Assembly (NCBI GenBank): GCA_027293245.1
Contig: JAPUFZ010000004.1
Coordinates: forward strand, 1 to 16,962
Origin: Gammaproteobacteria bacterium
GTDB taxonomy: Bacteria > Pseudomonadota > Gammaproteobacteria > GCA-001735895
DNA: 16,962 nt
Direction: 5' to 3'
The notes beneath the pieces are model-generated. The model worked only from the letters and a program-made list of their open reading frames with translations, was not told where the DNA came from and ran no database searches. The position numbers were made by a program, and so were the translations under genes. This document shows, in pieces, positions 5,430 to 14,786 of this stretch (position 1 is the first letter of the stretch; each line of letters starts with the position of its first letter).

Positions 5430-7162
5430 GCGGGATAACTAACAACAGTGGCGAGGCCGTATTTTTTGGTGGGCGGCACTATTTTGTGTTATTCATCCTG
5501 TTGTTTTTGCTGATCAGCCTGGTTGCGCGTGCGCTTTATTTACAGATTGTGGAAAAGGAGTTTTTATACAGTCAGGGCGAACAGCGACAGATTCGAACCA
5601 TAGAAACTCCTGCCTACCGGGGCACAATACTCGATCGATTTGGCACCCCTCTGGCGATCAGTACACCGGTTGACTCGGTCTGGGTAAATCCCGCCGAGAT
5701 ACTTCGAAACTTACCCGCGTTAAAACAGGTGGTCGGTAAACTGGGACTCGACTATCGCGAGACCGTAACACGACTCAAGCAAAAGGCTAACAAGGAATTT
5801 GTCTACCTCAAGCGACAACTTGAACCAGAGTTCGCAAGCCAGGTGGCAGCGATCGCCGACGGGGTCTACCTGCAACGTGAATATCATCGATATTATCCTG
5901 CCGGAGAGGTGGTGTCTCATCTGGTGGGGTTTACCAATATTGATGATCAGGGGCAGGAAGGCCTGGAACTGATATACGACGACTGGCTCAAAGCACAGCC
6001 CGGGAAACGACGCGTGATTCGCGATCAGCGTGGCGCCGTTGTCGAGAATATAGCGCAGATAAAACGCGCACAATCGGGTAAAGATCTGATCTCCAGTATT
6101 GATATGCGTTTGCAGTACATCGCCTATCGCAGCCTGGCCCGGGTGATGAAATACCATGCTGCCAAATCTGCTAGCGCTGTATTACTCGATGCGAATACGG
6201 GTGAGATTCTGGCGATGGTTAATCAGCCATCTTATAACCCGAATCAACCAAAGAATAAGATGGCTGCGCAACGGCGTAATCGGGCCTTAACCGATGTGTT
6301 CGAACCTGGTTCGGCGGTTAAGCCTTTTACCCTGGCCGCGGCAATTGACCGTGGTCTATTTAACGCAACCAGTCGCATCGATACGACCCCGGGATGGTTT
6401 ATGGTGAGTGGTTTTCCGGTCAAGGATGTGAGGAATTATGGAGAGCTGGACCTCGCCGGTATATTGCGTAAATCAAGTAATGTGGGTGCTTCTCGTATTG
6501 CCCAGGCCCTGCAGGGCGAAGAATTATGGCAATCTTTTAGTGATTACGGCTTTGGCGAGTCTCCCGGGGTTTCATTCCCTGCCGAATCCTCGGGCTATCT
6601 CAGTCACTTTTCGGTCTGGCAGCCGCTGGATCACGCTACCATGGGATTTGGTTACGGTTTATCGGTATCGATAACGCAATTGGCCCGGGCCTACCTGGTG
6701 ATAGCCAATCGCGGCAGGAAACTCGATCTGAGTCTGATCAAACAAAAGCCTGAGGATAGACGCGACAATAAAATCTCACGCCACGTGATGAAAGCGAGCA
6801 CTGCGAAAATGCTATTGGAGATGCTGGAACAGGTCGTTGGGCCTGAGGGTACTGCAAAGCAGGCAGCCATCGATGGTTATCGAATAGCCGGCAAAACGGG
6901 TACCGTCAAAAAGAGCGTCGACGGAGGCTACGAGCAGGATGTCTATATGGCCATTTTTGCCGGAATTGCGCCGGTCAGTAATCCTCGCCTGGTGATGGCA
7001 GTGGTGATTGACGAACCTGCACAAAATGGTTATTACGGTGGGCAGGTTGCGGCGCCAGTGTTTCACGAGGTAATGAGTAATGCCCTGCGAATACTTGATA
7101 TTGCTCCGGACAATCTGCCGGCTCTGCAGGCGCGATCCACCGGCCTGGATGCGGGGGCGTGA
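5426..7162 (+). CDS. ftsI: FtsI (PBP3), septal peptidoglycan D,D-transpeptidase
   Basis: A 578-residue class B penicillin-binding protein. One transmembrane anchor (about 19-38) follows a short cytoplasmic tail. The periplasmic pedestal domain (about 55-210) begins with RGTILDRFGTPLA and includes HLVGFTNIDDQGQEGLE. The transpeptidase domain carries SAVK with nucleophile Ser296 and Lys299 in EPGSAVKPFT, SSN at 350-352, and KTGT at 490-493. These are the three active-site motifs of the family. The enzyme cross-links septal peptidoglycan, is activated within the FtsQLB-FtsWI complex, and is a beta-lactam target. The start ATG lies in an ATGA overlap with ftsL. The stop TGA (7160-7162) overlaps the possible murE starts. 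Length matches E. coli PBP3 (588) closely. Confidence 0.98.
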   Translation: MSGITNNSGEAVFFGGRHYFVLFILLFLLISLVARALYLQIVEKEFLYSQGEQRQIRTIETPAYRGTILDRFGTPLAISTPVDSVWVNPAEILRNLPALKQVVGKLGLDYRETVTRLKQKANKEFVYLKRQLEPEFASQVAAIADGVYLQREYHRYYPAGEVVSHLVGFTNIDDQGQEGLELIYDDWLKAQPGKRRVIRDQRGAVVENIAQIKRAQSGKDLISSIDMRLQYIAYRSLARVMKYHAAKSASAVLLDANTGEILAMVNQPSYNPNQPKNKMAAQRRNRALTDVFEPGSAVKPFTLAAAIDRGLFNATSRIDTTPGWFMVSGFPVKDVRNYGELDLAGILRKSSNVGASRIAQALQGEELWQSFSDYGFGESPGVSFPAESSGYLSHFSVWQPLDHATMGFGYGLSVSITQLARAYLVIANRGRKLDLSLIKQKPEDRRDNKISRHVMKASTAKMLLEMLEQVVGPEGTAKQAAIDGYRIAGKTGTVKKSVDGGYEQDVYMAIFAGIAPVSNPRLVMAVVIDEPAQNGYYGGQVAAPVFHEVMSNALRILDIAPDNLPALQARSTGLDAGA

Positions 7163-8685
7163 TGATGAGCAAACAACAGGATGCCGGCCGGCTACTTGCA
7201 GATTTACTGCGAGGATTTGAGACCGGCGAGGCGGTACCCGAAATCGCTATTTTAGATATCGCCAGTAACAGTCGAGCGGTTCGTGAAGGCTCATTGTTTA
7301 TTGCCGTAAGCGGAATTAATTCACACGGAATAGACTTTGCTATCGATGCAGTTAAATCGGGTGCGGTAGCAATTTTGTATGATGCCGAGGATGAATACTG
7401 CCGGCGACGTATACCCTTGCTTGGCAAGCAGGTGCAGGCTCTGTGGGTCGGAGTTAAAGATCTGGATCGAGTCAATGGAGAAATTGTCAGTCGCTTTTAT
7501 GGAGAACCGGGCAAGTTTTTAAAGATAATAGGGGTTACCGGCACCGATGGCAAAACCAGTGTGACGCATTTGATCACGCAGGCACTATGCCGGCTGGGTA
7601 AGTCCACGGCGAGTATCGGCACCCTCGGATACGGCATGGCTAACCAGCTCAAGCCAACCACGCATACCACACCGGATACCGTGACGCTACAGACCTATTT
7701 GCACGAGTTTCACCAGCAAGGCTGTGAATACGTCGTCATGGAAGTCTCTTCGCATGCACTCGAGCAATACCGCGTCAGTGGTTGCGATTTTGATATCGCG
7801 GTATTAACCAACCTGGGTCGTGACCACCTCGATTATCACCAGGATATGGCACACTATGCCGCGGCCAAAGCACGATTGTTTCGTGAGTTTGAGCTGAGTG
7901 CCAGAGTATTAAACGCTGACGATGACCTGGGGCGTAGTCTGGCGCGGGAACTGGAACACGAGGCTGTGATCCGCTATTCCGGATCGGCATCCGCTGCGGC
8001 GACCAGGGCTGAAGTTTATCTTCTGCACTGTGAAGTCACAGATCGAGGTCTGGACATGCGGGTGGCTACGCCCATCGGTGAAATTCGGGCCCCTACCGCA
8101 TTAATGGGTCGATTCAATATCGATAATACTCTGGCCTGCATTTCAAGCCTGATCGCGTTGGGACTGGGGCATGCCCAGGTCCAATGGGCGGTCAACGGAC
8201 TGCAGCCTATTCCCGGGCGCATGGAGAAATTTAAAGGCAGTGCCAAAACCGCAACCGCGGTAATTGATTTTGCTCATACTGAGCAAGCCCTGCGTGCCTG
8301 CCTGAGCGCCAGTCGTGAACATACCCACGGACAACTCTGGTGCATTTTTGGCTGTGGCGGCGACCGTGATGCGGGAAAACGCAAAGCTATGGGGCGAGCT
8401 GCCGAAGAACTGGCAGACCGAATCATTATAACCGACGATAATCCGCGTACCGAGTCTGCCGAAAATATTGTCACTGAAATACTGGCAGGTCTGAGAGAAC
8501 CTGCTAAGGCCTGTGTGGTACACAATAGACAGGCCGCGATCGAGTTTGCCCTGACTGAAGCCGGCAGTGATGACCTGGTCGTAATTGCCGGCAAAGGACA
8601 CGAACTGGAACAGATTGTCGGCAACCAGCGTTATCCGTTCAGTGACCGTCACGTGGTGCAACGATTCATGCAGGCAGCCACATGA
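7162..8685 (+). CDS. murE: MurE, UDP-MurNAc-L-Ala-D-Glu:meso-diaminopimelate ligase
   Basis: A Mur ligase of about 507 residues that adds the third peptide residue to UDP-MurNAc-dipeptide, using ATP. The P-loop reads GVTGTDGKTS (124-133), TNLGRDHLDYH follows near 216, and Lys236 in AAAKARLF is the expected carbamylated lysine. DNPR at 426-429 is the motif that selects meso-diaminopimelate instead of lysine, as expected for a Gram-negative wall. GDRDAGKRKAM (400-410) and VIAGKGHE are further family blocks. The start is uncertain: GTG 7159, ATG 7162 and ATG 7165 are consecutive in-frame codons (GTGATGATG). The G-rich stretch at 7153-7157 spaces best to 7162 or 7165. The gene overlaps the ftsI stop, and its own stop overlaps murF by four bases. 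The aspartate in TDGKT replaces the asparagine common in other MurE proteins. Confidence 0.97.
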   Translation: MMSKQQDAGRLLADLLRGFETGEAVPEIAILDIASNSRAVREGSLFIAVSGINSHGIDFAIDAVKSGAVAILYDAEDEYCRRRIPLLGKQVQALWVGVKDLDRVNGEIVSRFYGEPGKFLKIIGVTGTDGKTSVTHLITQALCRLGKSTASIGTLGYGMANQLKPTTHTTPDTVTLQTYLHEFHQQGCEYVVMEVSSHALEQYRVSGCDFDIAVLTNLGRDHLDYHQDMAHYAAAKARLFREFELSARVLNADDDLGRSLARELEHEAVIRYSGSASAAATRAEVYLLHCEVTDRGLDMRVATPIGEIRAPTALMGRFNIDNTLACISSLIALGLGHAQVQWAVNGLQPIPGRMEKFKGSAKTATAVIDFAHTEQALRACLSASREHTHGQLWCIFGCGGDRDAGKRKAMGRAAEELADRIIITDDNPRTESAENIVTEILAGLREPAKACVVHNRQAAIEFALTEAGSDDLVVIAGKGHELEQIVGNQRYPFSDRHVVQRFMQAAT

Positions 8686-10055
8686 TTGAAATGAATCTGC
8701 ATCAGGTTCTGACATTGTTTGGTGAGACCAGCTACCAGTCGCTGGAACAGCAGTTTCACGGTGTCACCATTGACAGCCGTGGTGATTGTCATGGTCGATT
8801 GTTCGTGGCGATCAGGGGCGAGCATTTCGATGGCCATGATTACATCACCAGCGCTTATCATAATGGTGCTGTGGCCGCACTGGTTGAAACCGAGATTGAT
8901 TGTGAAATAGCGCAAATTGTGGTTAAGGATTGCAAGCAGGCGATGGCGAGACTGGCGAACACCTGGCGCCACAGCTGTCCGGCAACGGTGATCGCGCTGA
9001 CCGGTAGTAATGGCAAGACAACGGTAAAGGACATGTTGTTTCAGATCCTGCTCAAACAGGCGCCTGCACACGCTACCCGCGGAAATTTTAATAATGATAT
9101 CGGTCTGCCCCTGACCCTGTTTGAACTTTCGCGGCACCACCGATTTGCGGTCGTCGAGCTGGGGGCAAATCACGCGGGCGAAATTGCCCATCTCGCAGGC
9201 GTAGCTGAACCGGATATCGTCTATGTCAATAACGTGGCAGCTGCACATCTGGCCGGTTTTGGCTCGGTCCAGGGTGTCATCGAGGCGAAGGGTGAACTCT
9301 ACGCCTATTGCAAGCCGGAACACCGGGCGATTTTCAATCAGGATGAGGCTGCGAGCCAGTACTGGCGATCGATCTGCCTTGCTGAAAACACCCTCGGTTG
9401 TGGGTTGAATAGCGATGCCGAGGTGCGCGCAGACTGGAACCAGGATGAAGATGGTTTAACACTTGCAGTCAAATACGCGAGCAATAGCCGGAGTGTTCGC
9501 CTCAGGGTCCTGGGTGAACACAATGCACGAAATGCGCTGGCGGCCATAACAATCGCCATTATAGCCGGGGTTGAGTTTGAAAAGGCGGTGTTTAACCTCG
9601 CCGGTTTCAGCGGTGCAAGAGGCCGACTGCAAATGTTGCAGGGACCCCGGCACAGTCGCCTGATCGACGACAGTTACAACGCCAACCCCGATTCACTCGA
9701 AGCCGGCATCAGGGTCCTGTGCTCCCTGAAGGGCAAGGCCTGGCTGGCACTTGGAGATATGGCGGAGCTTGGCAGCGAGACCGAACTGTTGCACAGGAAA
9801 GCCGCTCAAACGGCCAGAAATTACGGTGTAGAAAAATTTTTTGGTGTTGGCGAAATGAGCTGTATCGCCAGTGATGAATTTGGCAGTGATGGCTACTGCT
9901 TTGAGCAAATAGATGAAATGGCTGCAAGTATTCTCGGGCAGATACACCAGGGTGTCAATCTACTGGTTAAGGGCTCCCGCAGCGTGGGCATGGATAAATT
10001 GATTAAGTGTTTGTTGATTCACCGCGATCCGGGAGAAATAAATCATGCTGTATGA
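8682..10055 (+). CDS. murF: MurF, UDP-MurNAc-tripeptide:D-Ala-D-Ala ligase
   Basis: A 457-residue Mur ligase that adds the D-alanyl-D-alanine dipeptide, completing UDP-MurNAc-pentapeptide in the cytoplasm. The N-terminal domain has [20 protein letters not shown] (27-46). The P-loop is TGSNGKTT (107-114). [14 protein letters not shown] sequence follows ([15 protein letters not shown], 157-171), then [17 protein letters not shown] and EAKGELY (201-207), where the lysine is the likely carbamylated residue. [10 protein letters not shown] and LGDMAELG in the C-terminal domain are specific to MurF among the Mur ligases. The start ATG is in an ATGA overlap with murE; an in-frame ATG at 8691 (MNLHQVL) is an alternative. 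The 3' end overlaps mraY by 11 bases, the longest overlap in the operon. Confidence 0.97.
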   Translation: MIEMNLHQVLTLFGETSYQSLEQQFHGVTIDSRGDCHGRLFVAIRGEHFDGHDYITSAYHNGAVAALVETEIDCEIAQIVVKDCKQAMARLANTWRHSCPATVIALTGSNGKTTVKDMLFQILLKQAPAHATRGNFNNDIGLPLTLFELSRHHRFAVVELGANHAGEIAHLAGVAEPDIVYVNNVAAAHLAGFGSVQGVIEAKGELYAYCKPEHRAIFNQDEAASQYWRSICLAENTLGCGLNSDAEVRADWNQDEDGLTLAVKYASNSRSVRLRVLGEHNARNALAAITIAIIAGVEFEKAVFNLAGFSGARGRLQMLQGPRHSRLIDDSYNANPDSLEAGIRVLCSLKGKAWLALGDMAELGSETELLHRKAAQTARNYGVEKFFGVGEMSCIASDEFGSDGYCFEQIDEMAASILGQIHQGVNLLVKGSRSVGMDKLIKCLLIHRDPGEINHAV

Positions 10056-11127
10056 GCTATCCCATTTCCTTGCCCAGTATCATAGTGGTTTCAACGTTTT
10101 CCAGTATTTGACCCTGCGTAGTATATTAGGGGTGCTCACTGCATTGAGCATTTCTTTAATCGTGGGTCCTCGCCTGATCCGCTATCTGAACAATTATAAT
10201 ATTGGCCAAAGCGTGCGTGACGATGGACCCGAGAGTCATTTTAGTAAGGCCGGTACACCGACCATGGGGGGCACCCTGATTCTGGTTGCAATAGTGGTCA
10301 GCACGCTATTATGGAGTGATCTGTCATCACGATTTGTCTGGGTGGTTCTGTTTGTAACCATAGGATTTGGAGTCATTGGATGGGTCGATGATTATAAGAA
10401 GATCGTCTATGGCAATTCCGGGGGTCTGTCTGCACGAAGCAAGTATTTCTGGCAGTCGGTGATTGGATTGAGTGCCGCCCTGGCTTTATTCCACACTGCC
10501 CAGTTTCCGATTGAAACACAGCTTATTGTGCCATTCATCAAGAATATTTTGATCGATCTGGGCTGGATGTATGTGGTGTTGACTTATTTTGTCATCGTTG
10601 GCAGCAGCAACGCCGTCAATTTGACTGATGGTCTGGATGGGTTGGCAATATTACCGACCGTGCTGGTCGGTGGGGCGCTTGGTGTGTTCGCCTATGTTAC
10701 AGGCAATATTAATTTCTCCGGCTACCTGGGAATCCCCTATGTTCCAGGGGTGGGGGAAATGGTTATTTTTTGCGGGGCCATTGTCGGTGCCGGTCTTGGG
10801 TTTCTGTGGTTTAACACCTATCCCGCGCAAATCTTCATGGGTGACGTCGGTGCCCTGTCGCTGGGCGCCGCACTGGGTGTCACCGCAGTGATAGTGCGGC
10901 AGGAAATAGTGCTATTCATCATGGGGGGAATATTTGTCGCCGAGACGGTGTCGGTGATGGTGCAGGTAGCATCATTTAAACTGACCGGGCGGCGGGTGTT
11001 TCGCATGGCGCCATTGCATCATCACTATGAGTTAAAGGGCTGGCCCGAGCCCAGGATCATTGTACGTTTCTGGATTATTACGGTAGTACTGGTGCTAGTC
11101 GGGCTCGCGAGTCTGAAGGTTCGGTGA
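10045..11127 (+). CDS. mraY: MraY, phospho-MurNAc-pentapeptide translocase (lipid I synthase)
   Basis: A 360-residue integral membrane enzyme, the same length as E. coli MraY, with about ten transmembrane helices. It transfers phospho-MurNAc-pentapeptide from UDP to undecaprenyl phosphate on the cytoplasmic membrane face, forming lipid I. Visible signatures are [18 protein letters not shown] (59-76), GWVDDYKK with the Asp115-Asp116 pair, [13 protein letters not shown] (189-201), [10 protein letters not shown] with Asp267, and [15 protein letters not shown] (321-335) with the conserved histidine triplet. The start ATG is preceded by GGGAG at 10031-10035 with a 9-base spacing and lies inside the end of murF. 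The stop shares one base with ATG 11127 of murD. Nothing in the sequence departs from the family. Confidence 0.98.
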   Translation: MLYELSHFLAQYHSGFNVFQYLTLRSILGVLTALSISLIVGPRLIRYLNNYNIGQSVRDDGPESHFSKAGTPTMGGTLILVAIVVSTLLWSDLSSRFVWVVLFVTIGFGVIGWVDDYKKIVYGNSGGLSARSKYFWQSVIGLSAALALFHTAQFPIETQLIVPFIKNILIDLGWMYVVLTYFVIVGSSNAVNLTDGLDGLAILPTVLVGGALGVFAYVTGNINFSGYLGIPYVPGVGEMVIFCGAIVGAGLGFLWFNTYPAQIFMGDVGALSLGAALGVTAVIVRQEIVLFIMGGIFVAETVSVMVQVASFKLTGRRVFRMAPLHHHYELKGWPEPRIIVRFWIITVVLVLVGLASLKVR

Positions 11128-12470
11128 TGCTGTCAATGAGTCCGCAGCTGCATCATCACCAAGACCTGAACTACCTGGTAGTGGGTCTCGGCGTTACCGG
11201 TTTTTCGGTTGCTAACTATCTACTGGCGCATGGTTACCGGTGTCGGCTGCAGGATACCAGGGATATACCGCCATTCCTGGATCAATTGCAAAAGCAGTTC
11301 CCACGGGTCGAGATATGTAAACAGGCATTAGATTCGGAGCTGATCGCCTGGGCCGACGTACTCGTGGTGAGCCCTGGCTTGTCTATCCATACGGCAGAAA
11401 TTACCCGGGCTGCCGATCTTGGAAAATCGGTGATCGGAGACATAGAGCTATTCGCACAGGTTGTCGATAAACCCGTCATCGCAATCACAGGATCGAACGG
11501 CAAAAGCACGGTAACAAAGTTACTCGGTGAAATGATCAGAGCGCAGGGTAAAAGCGTCGGTGTAGGGGGCAATATAGGCACCGCAGCGCTGGATCTACTA
11601 CTAACACCGGCCGATTGCTATGTGCTGGAATTATCGAGTTACCAGCTTGAAACAACGCAGTCACTAGCGCCCCAGGCGGCAACCGTGCTCAATTTGTCGG
11701 AAGACCATCTCGATCGTTACACCAGCTACGCCGACTACATTAATGCCAAGTTACATATTTATAGTAACGCTGGCACCTGTGTCAGCAATTACGACGATGA
11801 AACCACCAGGCATGACGCTGACGACATTCGCTTCAGCCTGGACCCGCAAGCCAGGGTTGACTTTGGCATAGTCGTTAACGGCGGTACCTGGTTAGCTCAT
11901 CGTGGTGAGCCCTGGTTAAATGTTGACAATTTAAAGATAACCGGGCAGCACAACTGGGCCAATTGTCTGGCGGCAATGGCGCTCGCAACTGTAGCGGGGG
12001 TGTCGAAAAAAGCCATTGTTAAGGCTTTGAAAAACTTTGAAGGTATTCCCCATCGCAGCCAGTGGGTTGCGGAAATTGATGGAGTCGAGTGGATTAATGA
12101 CTCCAAGGCGACCAATGTCGGTGCTGCCAGAGCTTCGATTGAAGGGCGTGATCGGCCCGTTATCCTGATAGCGGGAGGCCAGTCGAAGAATGCAAATATG
12201 ACCGTCCTGCGCCAGGTTTTGAAAGCGCGTGTCAAGTTAGTGTTATTGATGGGCGAAGATTCAGAAAGCATGGAAAAGGCCTGGCATGGATCGACTCGTA
12301 TCGAAACAGTGGACAACATGGGAGAAGCAGTTACCCGCGCCAGCGAGGAGGCCAGGGCTGGTGATTGTGTGTTGCTTGCGCCTGCCTGTGCGAGTTTCGA
12401 TATGTACGATAAGTTTGAGGCACGTGGCGAAGACTTTAGCGAAAAAGTACGGAGTATGATCGATGCCTAG
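11127..12470 (+). CDS. murD: MurD, UDP-MurNAc-L-Ala:D-glutamate ligase
   Basis: A 447-residue Mur ligase that adds D-glutamate to UDP-MurNAc-L-alanine. The N-terminal Rossmann-like domain has YLVVGLGVTGFSVANYLL, the typical MurD nucleotide-sugar binding start. The P-loop is ITGSNGKST (about 120-128), with serine before threonine as is usual in MurD. LSSYQLETT, NLSEDHLDRY, HNWANCLAAMA and WINDSKATNVGA follow in the family order. The start is ambiguous: GTG 11124 (4-base overlap with mraY) or ATG 11127 (1-base overlap). GAAGG at 11115-11119 is 7 bases from the ATG, so ATG is preferred. A third ATG is at 11136. The 3' end overlaps ftsW by 8 bases. Confidence 0.97.
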   Translation: MLSMSPQLHHHQDLNYLVVGLGVTGFSVANYLLAHGYRCRLQDTRDIPPFLDQLQKQFPRVEICKQALDSELIAWADVLVVSPGLSIHTAEITRAADLGKSVIGDIELFAQVVDKPVIAITGSNGKSTVTKLLGEMIRAQGKSVGVGGNIGTAALDLLLTPADCYVLELSSYQLETTQSLAPQAATVLNLSEDHLDRYTSYADYINAKLHIYSNAGTCVSNYDDETTRHDADDIRFSLDPQARVDFGIVVNGGTWLAHRGEPWLNVDNLKITGQHNWANCLAAMALATVAGVSKKAIVKALKNFEGIPHRSQWVAEIDGVEWINDSKATNVGAARASIEGRDRPVILIAGGQSKNANMTVLRQVLKARVKLVLLMGEDSESMEKAWHGSTRIETVDNMGEAVTRASEEARAGDCVLLAPACASFDMYDKFEARGEDFSEKVRSMIDA

Positions 12471-13695
12471 CCTGAACGGTCAAGCGGTGCGTTCCGGCAA
12501 ATTATCGGATCCGCCGGTATCCGAATTATCACCCTGTTTAGATCGAAGCATTTTGCTGCTCTACCTGATACTGATACTGATTGGTCTGGTCATGGTGACC
12601 TCTGCATCGATAGGCATTGCCGACCAGCATACCCAGGATCCATTTTATTATGGAAAACGTCATTTCCTGCGTATTGTGCTTAGCTTTATGCTGGTATGGC
12701 TGGTTTTCAGGATACCGCTTAGTTTCTGGAAAAACAATGGCATGGTATTGATGCTGGGCTCTATTGTATTGCTTGGTGTCGTGCTGATACCAGGCGTAGG
12801 GCATAGCGTTAACGGTAGTACGCGTTGGTTGAATTTTGGCGCCTTCACTTTTCAGGTATCTGAAGTTTCGAAACTGTTTTTGATCATTTATCTGAGCGGT
12901 TACCTGATTCGCCGCAGTGAAGAAGTGCGAACCAATGCCATGGGATTCGTCAAACCGATGCTGGTACTGGCGTTCGCCAGTGGGCTGTTGATCCTGGAGC
13001 CAGATTTTGGCGCCGCGGCGGTACTGTTACTCACTGGTCTGGGCCTGATGTTTCTGGGTGGCGTACGCTTCGTACAATTTACCCTGTTTCTGACTGGCAC
13101 TGTGGCTATCATGATATTGCTTGCAGTCTCCTCTCCCTATCGGCTGTCGCGCATCATCTCGTTTATCGATCCCTGGGCTGATCCGTTTAACAGTGGATTT
13201 CAATTAACCCAGTCGTTGATCGCGATTGGCAGTGGCGGCTGGTTTGGCAGTGGCCTGGGTGGCAGCATCCAGAAACTGTTTTACCTGCCTGAGGCGCATA
13301 CCGATTTTCTATTTGCCATATACGCCGAGGAATTCGGACTCGCCGGTACCGTGATATTAATTTCATTGTATGCATTGTTTGCAATTCGGTGCTTTTCGAT
13401 CGGCAAAATGGCCCTGCTTGGACAACAGGTGTTTGGCGCCTACCTGGCCTATGGTGTGGGCCTGCTGATCACGTTGCAGGCGGTTATCAACATCGGCGTC
13501 AATATGGGGGCATTACCTACCAAGGGATTGACGCTGCCTTTTATCAGCTATGGCGGTAACAGCATGCTAAGTATGTCTTTTGCTGTCGGCCTGGTGTTGA
13601 GGGTTTACCGGGAATATCAACAAGGAGAATCCGATTCATCGGCAATAGGCAGTCGGCGCCGGCGACGGACTTCGAACCAACGGATGGTCGCATGA
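12463..13695 (+). CDS. ftsW: FtsW, septal peptidoglycan polymerase (SEDS family)
   Basis: A 410-residue SEDS glycosyltransferase that polymerises lipid II at the septum together with FtsI. A polar N-terminal tail of about 28 residues precedes roughly ten transmembrane helices. Family blocks are VMVTSASIGIA (43-53), VNGSTRWLNFG (116-126), LEPDFGAAAV (178-187) and QLTQSLIAIGSGGWFGSGLGGS. PEAHTDFLFAIYAEE (276-290) follows, with Asp281 in the position of the catalytic aspartate, then LPTKGLTLPFISYGGNS (351-367). The usual Q-P-(S/A)-E motif reads QVSEVSK (131-137), so the conserved proline is valine. The C-terminal tail is basic (SRRRRRTSNQR). GGAG at 12451-12454 lies 8 bases before the ATG. The stop overlaps murG in an ATGA. 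Distinguished from RodA by its operon position. Confidence 0.97.
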   Translation: MPSLNGQAVRSGKLSDPPVSELSPCLDRSILLLYLILILIGLVMVTSASIGIADQHTQDPFYYGKRHFLRIVLSFMLVWLVFRIPLSFWKNNGMVLMLGSIVLLGVVLIPGVGHSVNGSTRWLNFGAFTFQVSEVSKLFLIIYLSGYLIRRSEEVRTNAMGFVKPMLVLAFASGLLILEPDFGAAAVLLLTGLGLMFLGGVRFVQFTLFLTGTVAIMILLAVSSPYRLSRIISFIDPWADPFNSGFQLTQSLIAIGSGGWFGSGLGGSIQKLFYLPEAHTDFLFAIYAEEFGLAGTVILISLYALFAIRCFSIGKMALLGQQVFGAYLAYGVGLLITLQAVINIGVNMGALPTKGLTLPFISYGGNSMLSMSFAVGLVLRVYREYQQGESDSSAIGSRRRRRTSNQRMVA

Positions 13696-14786
13696 GACAG
13701 GCAACTCAGAAACCTATCGTAGTTATGGCCGGAGGTACCGGGGGACATGTTTTTCCGGCACTCGCTGTCGCCGAATACCTGCGCGCTAAAGGTGAAACCA
13801 TCATCTGGATGGGAACCCGTGCAGGTATCGAGGCGAGGGTGGTGCCGGCGGCCAATTTTGCAATTGAATGGCTCAGCGTCCAGGGTTTGCGTGGCAAGGG
13901 ACTGTTTGCGCTCGTGTTAGCCCCATTCGCGTTGGTCAGGGCTTGCTGGCAGGCATTTCTCACGCTTTTGCGCCTGCGGCCCAAGGCGGTACTCGGAATG
14001 GGTGGGTTTGTTTCCGGACCCGGTGGTTTGATGGCCTGGATGCTGCACATCCCTTTATTTTTACACGAACAGAATTCGGTCGTCGGACTGACCAATAGAT
14101 TGCTGGGGCGTCTGGCCAAAAGAAATTACTTCGCCTTTCCCAATGTCACCAACCAATTACCTCGCAGTGAATGCATTGGAAATCCAGTACGTGAGGCACT
14201 GGTCGATTTAACCGTACCGGAGATCAGGCTGGCGGGCAGGCGGGACCAGCCTGTGCAGGTTCTGGTAATCGGCGGAAGTCTTGGTGCGGCTTCCCTGAAC
14301 CGCCTGGTACCCGAAGCGGTTTCCCTGCTAGATGTTGCCGAGCGTCCGAGAATTAAACATCAGTGTGGCAATAAGCACCTGGAAAACTGTACCCAGCAAT
14401 ATCGACAGCTGCGAGTCGAGGCTGAAGTTTGTGGGTTTATCGAAGATATGGGCGAGGTATACCAATGGGCAGACCTGGTGGTTTGCCGTGCGGGCGCTCT
14501 TACCATCGCCGAACTCACTGCGGTTGGTATTGCTTCGATCCTGATTCCCTATCCCTACGCGGTCGATAACCACCAGTATTACAATGCACGTTTTCTCGAG
14601 CGGCATAATGCAGCACGTATCCTCGTTGAAGAAAATCTAAACGCCGAAGTTCTGGCTTTACAACTTCGCTATTTTCAACAAAACCGGGACGAACTGATAG
14701 CGATGTCTGTCAATGCGCGAGCGCAGTCACGCACCGATGCGACCCAGCAGTTAGCACAGGGCATTCTGGCGGGAGCAATATCGTGA
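13692..14786 (+). CDS. murG: MurG, UDP-GlcNAc:lipid I N-acetylglucosaminyltransferase (lipid II synthase)
   Basis: A 364-residue GT-B fold, membrane-associated glycosyltransferase that adds GlcNAc to lipid I on the cytoplasmic face. The N-terminal glycine-rich loop is MAGGTGGHVFPALAVAEYL (12-30) with His19 conserved. GTRAGIEARVVP (41-52), GMGGFVSGPGG and HEQNSVVGLTNRLL (125-138) follow. The C-terminal UDP-GlcNAc domain has IGGSLGAASLN (193-203), CRAGALTIAEL (265-275) and PYPYAVDNHQYYNA (286-299). The ATG is in an ATGA overlap with ftsW, with only a weak GGATGG ahead, so translation is probably coupled to ftsW. The stop overlaps the GTG start of murC. Length and motifs are normal. Confidence 0.98.
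   Translation: MRQATQKPIVVMAGGTGGHVFPALAVAEYLRAKGETIIWMGTRAGIEARVVPAANFAIEWLSVQGLRGKGLFALVLAPFALVRACWQAFLTLLRLRPKAVLGMGGFVSGPGGLMAWMLHIPLFLHEQNSVVGLTNRLLGRLAKRNYFAFPNVTNQLPRSECIGNPVREALVDLTVPEIRLAGRRDQPVQVLVIGGSLGAASLNRLVPEAVSLLDVAERPRIKHQCGNKHLENCTQQYRQLRVEAEVCGFIEDMGEVYQWADLVVCRAGALTIAELTAVGIASILIPYPYAVDNHQYYNARFLERHNAARILVEENLNAEVLALQLRYFQQNRDELIAMSVNARAQSRTDATQQLAQGILAGAIS

Noticed and set aside
5720..6157. 145-codon minus-strand open frame inside ftsI
   Set aside because: Opposite the FtsI pedestal domain, with no supporting motif or upstream signal.
6975..7475. 166-codon minus-strand open frame spanning the ftsI-murE junction
   Set aside because: Low-complexity serine/proline/arginine-rich peptide opposite two conserved genes.
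8143..8715. 190-codon minus-strand open frame opposite the end of murE
   Set aside because: Antisense to the conserved MurE C-terminal domain, no recognisable motif and no good ribosome binding site; treated as a chance frame.
8649..9323. 224-codon open frame on the minus strand inside murF
   Set aside because: It lies wholly opposite a well-conserved gene with clear motifs. The peptide is rich in scattered cysteine, histidine and arginine and shows no recognisable domain.
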